Source: Parafrigoribacterium mesophilum (GTDB taxonomy: Bacteria; Actinomycetota; Actinomycetes; Actinomycetales; Microbacteriaceae). Taken from it: a stretch of DNA of 64,000 bases. Made by a program: the position numbers and the translations under genes. The notes below the pieces were generated by a model, which saw nothing but the letters and a program-made list of their open reading frames with translations, was not told the origin of the DNA and did not search any database. Of the stretch, positions 14,589 through 22,528 are shown piece after piece. The stretch lies in assembly GCF_039652555.1 (NCBI RefSeq), contig NZ_JBDJAF010000005.1:62001-126000 (forward strand), in the 5' to 3' direction. Each line of letters starts with the position of its first letter. Positions within the stretch are counted from its first letter, which is position 1.

Positions 14589-15454
14589 GGGAGGACGATC
14601 CCCGCGGCATCGGCTGCCTGCCTGACGATGTCCTTCACTCCGTGCCGTCCACTCCAAACACCGTGTTCTGCGTCGGCCATCGTGGCCATGATCGACAGCT
14701 CGCCGACCGGGTAGCCGGTCTGCTGGGACAGGAATTTCTGGAGTTTCGCGAGCCCGATCATGTTCCCGTAGCCCTTAGTGATCAGGTACTGGTGACGGTA
14801 GGTGGCGATGATGTTGAGTTTGTTCTCGAACACGGAGATGTCGATGTGCACGAGGCAGGGGAATCCGCGCGGGCGGTTGTCGTCGGCAGCGTAGACCTGG
14901 ACGCCAGCCGCTCCGTCGTCGAGAATCTGTCCCTCGCCGCCGAGGACGAGGTCGTTGATGTTGGTGCGGGACCAGCCACGCTTTCGAGTTGACCGGAGCG
15001 ATTTGATGCGGGCTTCGAGCTGGTTGACGTTCGTGCCCTTCTTGCCCGGGAAGGAGATCATCCGTCCGAAGTAGGTTCCACGGTTATTAGCTGGGAACAC
15101 TTTGAGCTCGGGGAGCAGATGCAGGTATTTCCGATAGAGCTCGGCGGCGGCGTGGTCAAGTTTCCGAAGGTCTTCTTCGGGCATGTCGACCGACCAGCAC
15201 ACGCCAGGGTCGCGGTAGAGATCCGAGAAAATCGTCCCGGCTACGGTGTCGACGGGCTGGATATGTATGTCGCCGCGCATCTGCTCCACTAAGAAGGCGT
15301 CAGCGACGGAGCGGATGCCGGCGTTGTCGGGCCCGGACGGATCTGTGACGGTGGACAGGACGTGGATTTTGTGGCCGCCGGAGGAACTGACGTTGTTGAG
15401 TACGGCGAGCCAGGCTTCTCCGATGGTGGTTTGCGCCGGGATCATCTCGCTCAT
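14585..15454 (-). CDS. Thymidylate-synthase-like protein
   Basis: 289 residues from ATG 15454, which overlaps the carrier gene's stop (ATGA) and has GGGAGG 8 bases upstream. It keeps the TS layout: TYFGRMISFPG (the first substrate loop), NQLEARIKSLRS, GFPCLVHIDISVF with Cys200 at the catalytic position, YRHQYLITKGYGNMIGLAKL where RSND has become RHQY but the following Asn231 is kept, then GELSIM and the end of the core. The usual SxHxY (sugar 3'-OH contact) is replaced by ADAEHG. So a covalent pyrimidine chemistry is possible, but on a changed nucleotide. It has no close known relative in my memory. Confidence 0.72.
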   Translation of the reverse strand: MSEMIPAQTTIGEAWLAVLNNVSSSGGHKIHVLSTVTDPSGPDNAGIRSVADAFLVEQMRGDIHIQPVDTVAGTIFSDLYRDPGVCWSVDMPEEDLRKLDHAAAELYRKYLHLLPELKVFPANNRGTYFGRMISFPGKKGTNVNQLEARIKSLRSTRKRGWSRTNINDLVLGGEGQILDDGAAGVQVYAADDNRPRGFPCLVHIDISVFENKLNIIATYRHQYLITKGYGNMIGLAKLQKFLSQQTGYPVGELSIMATMADAEHGVWSGRHGVKDIVRQAADAAGIVLP

Positions 15455-15813
15455 TTCGTCGCCTCCCAATTCAGGTCGGAATAGATCTGCTCAATGACCT
15501 CGGCGAGGCCGGCGATGGTCGTCCACTTCTTCCGATCGACCTTGGTCACGTCGACGGGCAGCCTCGAGAGATGCTGCACGAATTCGATGTAAATGCTGTA
15601 GCCGAGGTGGCTGCCAAACGCAAGCGAGCCGTCTTCGTCGCAGGGCCAGTCGTCAAGCTCGTCCGGCGAATCGGTCTCGATGTCGACCAGAACGGCGGTC
15701 AGGGCGGCCTCGATGTCTGCGCGGGTCATTTGGAGTGCAGCCGACACAGTCAGCGGCACCCCCCGCCTGTCAATGTCTGCGGATATGGCCGTCGTTTCGT
15801 CGTCGTTATTCAT
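15451..15813 (-). CDS. Acyl-carrier-protein-like small acidic protein
   Basis: 120 residues. Helix I (TRADIEAALTAVLVDIE), a long acidic loop, then AFGSHLGYSIYIEFVQHL, VDVTKVD and KKWTTIAGLAEVIEQI follow the order of an ACP four-helix bundle, ending in the typical ..TTI..L...I motif. The phosphopantetheine Ser would be Ser68 (FGSH) or Ser73 (GYSI); the classic DSL is not exact, so the site is uncertain. Its case rests on this layout plus an AcpS gene two genes downstream. It has its own promoter and palindrome (15820-15848). Confidence in the ACP call is moderate; the gene itself is solid. Confidence 0.6.
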   Translation of the reverse strand: MNNDDETTAISADIDRRGVPLTVSAALQMTRADIEAALTAVLVDIETDSPDELDDWPCDEDGSLAFGSHLGYSIYIEFVQHLSRLPVDVTKVDRKKWTTIAGLAEVIEQIYSDLNWEATK

Positions 15814-15819
15814 GACATA

Positions 15820-15848
15820 AGTGTCGGATATTCCGACATGAATGTCAA
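15820..15848 (-). promoter_or_regulatory. Internal promoter with operator palindrome
   Basis: On the minus strand TTGACA (15843-15848), 17 bases, then GACACT (15820-15825), followed 6 bases later by the ATG at 15813, so the transcript is leaderless. Between and overlapping the boxes lies TGTCGGA-TAT-TCCGACA (15822-15838), a perfect palindrome and a good candidate site for the operon's XRE repressor. Confidence 0.6.
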
Positions 15849-15873
15849 GGGCAAGTAAGAAACGCGGAAATAT

Positions 15874-16875
15874 CTAGAAGAGCACCAGTTCTCGCATCTG
15901 CGGTGCGGGGGCCGGAAGTAGGTCGTTGATCCCCCACTTTGGCGGGAAGAACAGTGACACGGGCTCGGCTGTCTCGGTGAACTTTGCCTTGATCCGCTTG
16001 CGCGCGCTCGCGAGTTCCGGCAGTGCTTCTCTGCAGTACTTGTCGGTCTCGCAGAAGAGGTTCTGTGCGTCGATCGCCTGGATGGGACGGCCCCAGAGGC
16101 CTGCGAAGTCGAGCCCGAGCCGTTCGAACTCCGCTTCTTGGTGGTCCACCATCCACATGACGATGTCGCTGGGCGTCATGCCGCAGGTGTCAGCGAACAC
16201 CTTCTTTATCCCTCTGAGCGCCCCGGGGCCCGGCTGAGTGAAGTCGTTCTCGGAGAAATCGATGAGCTCCGAGTAGTTAAGGTCGATTGCCACCTGGTAG
16301 GACATGAAGTCGCCCATCAGTGGGTATTCGTGCAGGAGGGCATAGACCTGGGCGAGCGACGGGGCGGCAAGGATGTCCTCGGCGAGCGTCGAGAGCACGA
16401 ACATGTGTCGGAAGAGCTCCACGTGGTTGAGGTGCTTGAGTCCGCGTCCGTACGCGTTCGTCGCGCAGAGGATGAAGGCCCCCGTATACAGCCGCTTGCT
16501 ACTTTCGCGGATGCTTGTCAGCGCGGCTTCCAGTCGCCCGCTCCGGATGTCGTCGATGACGGGTGCGTGACCGAGCAGCATAGTCAACGAGTCCCACGTC
16601 GCGATGTTGCTGAACGTGCGGAACGCGACGACCTGGAAGACGCGGTCTGCGTCGGTGATGTCGTCGTCGTTGTTGTAGCAAACGTTGCGGATCATGTACT
16701 GACTGACCCGGTCGGCCGCCCGGTATACGTTGCAGAACTTGTAGGTCTGCAGGATCCGGTCATCAGTCCACGGACCGGCTTCCCCGGTGAGGCGCTGTTC
16801 GAAGACTCGGTGTCGCTCGTGGGCGAACTTCCAGTAGATGTCGAATACCTGTGGTCGCGGAGTTGGGCGTGTCAT
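15874..16875 (-). CDS. 5-hmdU DNA kinase-type helical domain protein (nucleotide-hypermodification family)
   Basis: 333 residues from ATG 16875 (AAGGA upstream); an in-frame TTG at 16899 is less likely. Hallmarks of the HMUDK helical / alpha-glutamyl-putrescinyl-thymine pyrophosphorylase families are clear: YWKFAHERHRVF, PWTDDRILQTYKFCNVYR (residues 35-52), the HEYPLMGDFMSYQVAIDL block and QPGPGALRGIKKVF. In phages such proteins act on 5-hydroxymethyl-dU in DNA with thymidylate synthase homologues. No P-loop kinase domain is present. It follows the TS-DUF1599 gene by 82 bases. Its substrate here is unknown; activation or handling of a 5-substituted pyrimidine is the reasonable guess. Confidence 0.75.
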   Translation of the reverse strand: MTRPTPRPQVFDIYWKFAHERHRVFEQRLTGEAGPWTDDRILQTYKFCNVYRAADRVSQYMIRNVCYNNDDDITDADRVFQVVAFRTFSNIATWDSLTMLLGHAPVIDDIRSGRLEAALTSIRESSKRLYTGAFILCATNAYGRGLKHLNHVELFRHMFVLSTLAEDILAAPSLAQVYALLHEYPLMGDFMSYQVAIDLNYSELIDFSENDFTQPGPGALRGIKKVFADTCGMTPSDIVMWMVDHQEAEFERLGLDFAGLWGRPIQAIDAQNLFCETDKYCREALPELASARKRIKAKFTETAEPVSLFFPPKWGINDLLPAPAPQMRELVLF

Positions 16876-16957
16876 TAGGGATCCTTTGCCGTTTACCAAT
16901 GTTAGCTGTGGAGGGCGCGATTCCGCGCCACGACGGGCGAGATCGATTGCCCTGTTC

Positions 16958-18499
16958 TCAGTCCCTTTCGGCCATCGCGCGGTATGCCGCGGCGGGGTCG
17001 CTGTCGAGGTGGAATTGCAGCAATTCGAGAGCCCTGGTCGACAAGGTCGTTGCGAGCTGTCGGCGCGACGCTGGCCCGGTATCAGGGGTGAACGTGCGTT
17101 CGAGCTCCGCGAATACGGCGAGCACTTCGGCCGTCGCCTCGCCGTGGCCGACTGCTTCCCTCTCGGGGCTCACCTTTTCCATCAGCAGCTCGAATCCCGC
17201 GGTTCCGTCGCTCCAAGCATCGGTGCCGGGGGCCGGTTTGCCCACAGCTTCGTTGAGGTAAGTCTCGTACTTGAGCGAGTACACCAAGAGGTCTGCGGCG
17301 GTGTCGATGATGTTTTCTCCAGGCACAGGTGTCTCGGGTTTGTGGAGTGCGAGCCTGTCGATCTTCCTCGCAATGTTGGCCATGATCGCCATCTGTTCTC
17401 CCCGTCGCTTCCAGCTGTCGCCGTAGGCGAGCGACTTCGTGCGATGCAGCTCGCTTAGCCATCCGTCGATCTCCGCCTTGCCGATGCGCGGAGCCGAGAG
17501 GGTCGCCGCGACCGTCGCGGGCCCTGCTTCATTCCAGCGAATGTAGTCGCCGCCCGCAGCTGCGAGAGCCCGGTCGTCGACCGTGTCCAGAATCGACGTC
17601 GCACGCGCGCGCGCGCCACGGGTGAATGACCAGTATGCGTCGAGCATGCGGAGGAAGTCGCGTAACAGCGGATCCGGGAAGCTGTTGATACGTTCCGCGG
17701 CGTCGACCCCGCTCCGAATGGAGTCTTCAATTTCAAACCAGTCGTCGGCGACCTGCCCAAACTCTGCGAACGGTGTTGCGAAGCGTGCGTTGGCAGGATG
17801 CTTCACGTACGGTGACTCAGCCGGCGGGGCGGACATAATCCGGGCCGCCCGATCGAAATGCTGCTTGTAAATGTGTAGCGACGAGATGAAGTAGTTCACC
17901 TCGCCCACCGTTACCCCGAGCCAGTGCGCCATCATCTCCTGCACCACGCTCCACTCGAACGTGTTGATGCCGGAGAAGCCCCACATGATGTCGTTGCTCC
18001 GCAGTGCGATGTTCAGGTCGAGCTCGCCGTCACGGAGGACGAAGTGGAGCCAGTTGGTGCATGGCACGTCGAGACTGTCCTGATAATCAACCGACGGGTC
18101 GAAGATCGACATGACCGCGCGTCGGCTGGACGACGAGGCGGTGAGAGTGTGCAACACGGAGTCGAACTGGTCGACACCGTTCCACTGCCGAAGACGCGGG
18201 CCGTAACCTGCTCGCCATGTCTCGCCATCGTCGGAGAAGTTGACAGCCCTCGGCAGGTAGTTGACGAGAAACGCGACGTCGTTCCGACCCGTGATCACCC
18301 ACATCGTCTCAGCGATCGAGGCGAACACATTGTTGTTTCGACCGGGCACGACGATGCAGCGTTCCAACGGGCTCGACAGGGACACCAGCTGGTGCATCGA
18401 CTCCCGGGTTAATTTGCCTCGCACGCTCACTTCCTCTCCCGTGAGGAGCAACTGCGTGAGCTTCGCGACCATGGCCGCGGCGGCGTTCTTGTACTTCAT
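16958..18499 (-). CDS. Thymidylate synthase fused to DUF1599 (nucleotide-modification-associated domain 1)
   Basis: 513 residues. Residues 1-225 are a complete TS: Glu64, Arg126/Arg127 (SSRRAV), catalytic Cys147 (DVPCTNW), LRSNDIMWG (Arg167-Asp170), Asn179 at the uracil-selecting position, and SSLHIYKQH (His209, Tyr211). The dUMP site is therefore intact; it could methylate or hydroxymethylate dUMP. Residues 350-420 match DUF1599: SWKRRGEQMAIMANIARKI and ENIIDTAADLLVYSLKYE, a MazG-like acidic helical domain found in DNA-modification gene sets. First gene of the operon; AAGG lies upstream of the ATG. The fusion is rare and points to nucleotide chemistry beyond ordinary dTMP supply. Confidence 0.82.
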   Translation of the reverse strand: MKYKNAAAAMVAKLTQLLLTGEEVSVRGKLTRESMHQLVSLSSPLERCIVVPGRNNNVFASIAETMWVITGRNDVAFLVNYLPRAVNFSDDGETWRAGYGPRLRQWNGVDQFDSVLHTLTASSSSRRAVMSIFDPSVDYQDSLDVPCTNWLHFVLRDGELDLNIALRSNDIMWGFSGINTFEWSVVQEMMAHWLGVTVGEVNYFISSLHIYKQHFDRAARIMSAPPAESPYVKHPANARFATPFAEFGQVADDWFEIEDSIRSGVDAAERINSFPDPLLRDFLRMLDAYWSFTRGARARATSILDTVDDRALAAAGGDYIRWNEAGPATVAATLSAPRIGKAEIDGWLSELHRTKSLAYGDSWKRRGEQMAIMANIARKIDRLALHKPETPVPGENIIDTAADLLVYSLKYETYLNEAVGKPAPGTDAWSDGTAGFELLMEKVSPEREAVGHGEATAEVLAVFAELERTFTPDTGPASRRQLATTLSTRALELLQFHLDSDPAAAYRAMAERD

Positions 18500-18635
18500 A
18501 TCGCCTTACCTTTGAGAATGTCGCACGATCTGGATACTAGCCGTCTTGACAGGGCTGCCACTAAGAGCCGCACTGTGAACGTGATATTTGTTAAGAAATC
18601 GAATCTCTTGACTGCAACCAAAGAAATCGGTGACT

Positions 18636-20783
18636 ATGGCGCTCCTACTTCATCTCTCGGACCTGCATCTCGTTTCCGGCCCTGGCGATGTCCTCGGCGA
18701 CGACAAGGCAAAGATATTGCAGGCCGGACAGTTGCCATCTCGCCAGAAGCGGATGCGTGACAGCCTCGGGGAACTAGGCAATGCGCTCCGTGCCGGCGGC
18801 CGCGAGCTCGATTCGATCGTGATTACCGGCGACATAACTAGCCACGGCTCAGAGGAGGGGTTCCGAATCCTGCCCGATATCCTCGCTGGCCTCGGAGACA
18901 GTCTTCCGCCGGCGGACCGCATCCTTGTAGTGCCGGGAAACCATGATGTCCTCAGAGGAGCTCCCGCTGGGTCCCCGGAGCGCTACGAGCTGTTCCTCAA
19001 AGTCCGCGCATCGGGATACCGCACTGCCTATCTCGAGGGCGTAGACATCGACGTGAACGGGGCACTGCGGCCCGGGGCCGGGATGCCGCCGATCATCTCC
19101 GCAGGTGACGGCAGCTTCGTTCTCGTCGGCCTCAATTCTGCAAACAACTGCTGGGTGCCGGACAACCGCTACGCCGCCCTCGCAGGACAGGCGGACATCG
19201 TCCGGAAGACGAAGCCAGGCGCTGCTGTGAAGGAGTTGCTGAGTTTGATCGACGCCGGCGGATCCGCCGACGTGGCTCGTGTCGACCAAGCGCAGCTCAC
19301 TGCCGCGACAAGGCTCTTGCGGGACACTGAGAGCACCGGCAAAGGTGCCCCTTTGCGGATCGTGGCGCTGCATCATCAGATTGCGCCGGTGAGTTCGGCG
19401 GAAGAGGTCAAGGCATTCGAGTCGATAACCAACCTCGGTTCCTTCCGCCAATGGCTGGCTGGATCGTCCATTGGTGTCGTGCTCCATGGGCATAAGCACC
19501 AGAGCGCAGCGCTGGTCGAGAGCTTCACGCCGACGCAAGCCGACGACGAGCAACCCCACGTCTTGCTCGTGCTCAGCGCGCCGTCCATACAACAACCCGG
19601 CAACGGAGCGGACTTCGGACGCCTCCTCGACATACCTCCCGTGTCCCTCGGCGTCGGCGGTATCCACATTACGGATGTTCCTGCCCACGATGCCGGCGTT
19701 GGATACGCGTTCGGCAAGATGCGCCGCCGTTATCTGGCACTTGACCGCTCGGCAGAGTCGGGACTGATCGCCGGGAAGACCGCTGCCGAGGTCTACCGGA
19801 GAGTGCTCGCACAGCGCGATCGTCTCAGGACCCTCCCGAGTCCCTTCGTGTGCCGAATTGAAGACGGACCTTCTGCTTTGGTCGTCCCCGACAGCTACCC
19901 AGATATCCCGGAACGCAGGGAGCCGCAGGAGTGGTTCGACACCACGGTCGAGTGGTGGCAGCGCCGTCCCCGTGGGCACGCTGCGAAGTTCAATCACGGC
20001 GAGCGGCTGTTCCACACGGACGCCGACGACAAGGATCGACTCGACCGCATAGTCGAAGAGTTCAGGAATAAAACGAGAACCAGCCGAGCTATCGCACTCC
20101 TTGTCGACGGCCGTCGCGACCTCGACCACAGGGGAGAAGACTATCCCGCTTTCATCTCGGTTCAGTTTGTGATCGAGGCCGCGAGGTTGAACCTGGTTGC
20201 GTACTACAGGAAGCAAGAAATGCCGCACTGGTGGCCGATCAACGTCGGCGAACTCGCGGAGCTTCAAGGAAAGGTCGTACATCGCCTGAGCGCGGCGCAA
20301 ATTGTTGTCGAGCCTGGCTCTATTACGACCGTAACTGCGATGCCGGTGAACGGGGTGGGTATCCCCCGTGTGGCAGTGCCTTGGATCGACCGGATGGCCG
20401 ATTCCGACGAACGCCTACTTCCGCTCGTGTTGCCGCTGCTGGCGACCAGCGCACCTGCGTCACGGGCAGGGACCGCGATGCTCTGGAAGTCGGTCATGTC
20501 GGACTGGGTACCGGGCGCCACCGAGCCTACAGATGGCGACCCGGTGCCGTTGCTGGGCCTGAAGCGCCTGGCGGTAGTTTTGGAGAGCGCTGCGGACATC
20601 GGCAAGGATCATCGGCCATCAATCAAGTCATTGAGCGATCTTCTGGTGAACCTGTCGGATGCGAACCAGGTGTATCTTCAGGACCGGAAGAAGCTGGGCG
20701 CCCGCAAGTCATGGATGAAGAAGGTGAGCCGCGCATCTAGCGCAATCGATGCCACGGTCGCAGCCCTTCTTACAAACGACTAG
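18636..20783 (+). CDS. Metallophosphoesterase fused to a catalytically dead thymidylate-synthase-like domain
   Basis: 715 residues from ATG 18636; a GTG at 18630 is an alternative start. Residues 1-300 are a calcineurin-type phosphoesterase with all metal motifs: SDLHL (Asp9, His11), TGDIT (Asp66), GNHDV (Asn102, His103), LHHQ (His246) and HGHKH (His286, His288). Residues 425-570 follow the TS core (NHGERLF, TSRAIALLVD, YPAFISVQF, YYRKQEMPHWWPINVGEL), but the catalytic Cys position is Ala505 and RSND reads RKQE. It may bind a pyrimidine nucleotide that regulates or feeds the phosphoesterase. It is divergent from the TS-DUF1599 operon across a 130-base gap. Confidence 0.75.
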   Translation: MALLLHLSDLHLVSGPGDVLGDDKAKILQAGQLPSRQKRMRDSLGELGNALRAGGRELDSIVITGDITSHGSEEGFRILPDILAGLGDSLPPADRILVVPGNHDVLRGAPAGSPERYELFLKVRASGYRTAYLEGVDIDVNGALRPGAGMPPIISAGDGSFVLVGLNSANNCWVPDNRYAALAGQADIVRKTKPGAAVKELLSLIDAGGSADVARVDQAQLTAATRLLRDTESTGKGAPLRIVALHHQIAPVSSAEEVKAFESITNLGSFRQWLAGSSIGVVLHGHKHQSAALVESFTPTQADDEQPHVLLVLSAPSIQQPGNGADFGRLLDIPPVSLGVGGIHITDVPAHDAGVGYAFGKMRRRYLALDRSAESGLIAGKTAAEVYRRVLAQRDRLRTLPSPFVCRIEDGPSALVVPDSYPDIPERREPQEWFDTTVEWWQRRPRGHAAKFNHGERLFHTDADDKDRLDRIVEEFRNKTRTSRAIALLVDGRRDLDHRGEDYPAFISVQFVIEAARLNLVAYYRKQEMPHWWPINVGELAELQGKVVHRLSAAQIVVEPGSITTVTAMPVNGVGIPRVAVPWIDRMADSDERLLPLVLPLLATSAPASRAGTAMLWKSVMSDWVPGATEPTDGDPVPLLGLKRLAVVLESAADIGKDHRPSIKSLSDLLVNLSDANQVYLQDRKKLGARKSWMKKVSRASSAIDATVAALLTND

Positions 20784-21203
20784 GCGGGAATCTTGGCGGA
20801 CTCTCCCGTGCCACAACAGCCCCTTCCCACCGCGTTGCCCCACTCGCTATCGCCAGCATTATGAAACTTCGCTGGTCGTGCCAGCCACGCCCTCGACTAA
20901 TGTTGACGAGTCGCACCGTGTTCCTGCTCGAAAGCACAATCGCGAGCTTCGCCACAACGGGCAGTCCCGAGGACGTCGTCGTCGCAGCCGGCCGCTCGAA
21001 GCGCACCCTGTGTTCCCTCCAGAGCTCAGCGAATCCGCGGCCGCATTTCCCGAATCGCGAGGGCACCAACATCGGGCACGTCTCGATCGCTGTCCGTACC
21101 TCGACAGCAGCATCGGGGCAGGAGCAATCCGACTGACGCACTTCGACCGACGCCTAGTCACGTCTACGCTCGCGTGAGGCGCGTACGAATGTGCAGCGCT
21201 CAG
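20784..21203. other. 420-bp gene-free stretch between convergent genes
   Basis: Frames on both strands are open but have shadow-like composition, no ribosome binding site and no recognisable family. I see no repeat or hairpin that explains it; it may be decayed sequence. Confidence 0.4.
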
Positions 21204-22343
21204 TCAGGAGTTCAGGACGTCCGCGGATGGCCAGATTTCGATCGCGACCCGTGCAAGGTTAGCTGCTCGATCGTCGATGTGGCGTTCGTCCCACGCCTCG
21301 GCATTCGCGATTGGGAAGTTGATCACGAGGGTGTTTTGCTTGGCGAACTCGGCACTCTTCGACAACCACGATGCGTTCGACAGGTGGCCGTTGAACGATC
21401 CAGTGACGAGAGTCAGATTGCCGAGATGGTTGACTGCGTGGCTGCGCTCATCGCTGGCGGTAAGCCAGACAGAGTCGTTTTCGTCGTTCGCGACGAGCCG
21501 CCCGTCGACTTGGAGAGGCCAGTTTTGCTCCCAAGCTTGCGGCATCACATGCTCGATCTGGAGGTTGGAGTAGTCGATACTCGCTGCCGGTTGATGAGGG
21601 TCTTTGGTGCGGAGGTGAGCGTCGATCGCTGACAACAGCATGGCGATTCGTGGCTGGCCGAGAACGCCGTAGTAGCGGTTGCGAATGAATCCGTCCGTGA
21701 CTTCCCTGTTAGTGGGCCACGCAAGTGCGCCTCGCTGAAGAGAATCAACCACGGCGTCCGCGACATCCGCGCCCGCGTTGAGAGCAGACTTGGCTGCACT
21801 GAGCACGCGTGTCAAGTGCGTGCCGTACCCGCGGGTCTGCAGCCCGAGAACGGCTCGTCGAACCGCCCATGACTCGACCGCACGCACAGCGCGAACATGA
21901 TCAGAAGTATTCAGCGAAGTTGCGGGGAGCGTGCGCAGCCAAGCCAGCAACGGGACAGCGGTCGCTAGTTCGAGCCTTTGAATCCTCTCGTATGCGGTCT
22001 TGAGATGGACTTCTGGGACACCGACATGGGAGTAGATCGCTTCGTAAGCGGCGGAGTACGCCGCCAGCTTCTTGAGTACTTCTTCCGTGCTTGGTCCATC
22101 GTTGAGGTACGCGCGGGCTTCTGCGTATAGGTGGCCCACGCTCGCTTCTTTTCCCGTCTCAGCGGTGAGCCACACAGAAAGGAGAACGTCACGGCGACCG
22201 CGTACCGCGTGGCCCCTGCCGACTTCTTCTTTCCACCAAGCATCGTCGAAGTGCGCCCAATACTTGTCGTAGAGAGTCTCAACGTCGTCGGCCGCTAGCT
22301 CCCCTCTAAGGAAGAGGAGATTCTTCGGCCTCGGCGCTGCCAT
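21204..22343 (-). pseudogene. GmrSD-type nuclease, C-terminal (DUF1524) remnant
   Basis: About 380 residues from ATG 22343 (start uncertain). The sequence begins abruptly at KNLLFLRGELAADDVETLY, which is internal to full-length GmrSD proteins, so the DUF262 NTPase/nuclease half is missing. The DUF1524 His-Asn-His part is present near the C-terminus: LQIEHVMPQAW and VNHLGNLTLVTGSFNG. GmrSD enzymes are modification-dependent restriction systems that cut glucosylated hmC DNA. Upstream sequence holds 15-bp repeats (22373-22402) and no other piece of the gene, so it is probably inactive. Confidence 0.7.
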
Positions 22344-22483
22344 AGGCGTCATCCGGTGACCAGCACGTAGGTTACAGCGCGGCGGCATACAGCGCGGCGA
22401 CATACAGCACCCGCGATGGTGTCGTAGGTCGGCGTTACGCTCACCCTGATTTCATCCAGATAGCGGCTCGCTAAGGAGAGTGC

Positions 22484-22528
22484 ATGAAAATCAGTTGGGT
22501 TGCTTCACGAACGCGTTTCGTCCCGTGA
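22484..22528 (+). CDS. Possible 14-codon leader frame coupled to the next gene
   Basis: ATG 22484 follows AAGGAGAG with ideal spacing and ends in TGA 22526-22528, which overlaps a GTG at 22525 that opens the downstream gene. The peptide is basic and aromatic (MKISWVASRTRFVP). The best ribosome binding site here serves this frame, so it may be a translated leader. Confidence 0.35.
   Translation: MKISWVASRTRFVP

Noticed and set aside
20749..21177. Open frames in the gap between the phosphoesterase and GmrSD remnant
   Set aside because: No ribosome binding site, no family, Arg/Pro/Ser-rich shadow composition on both strands.
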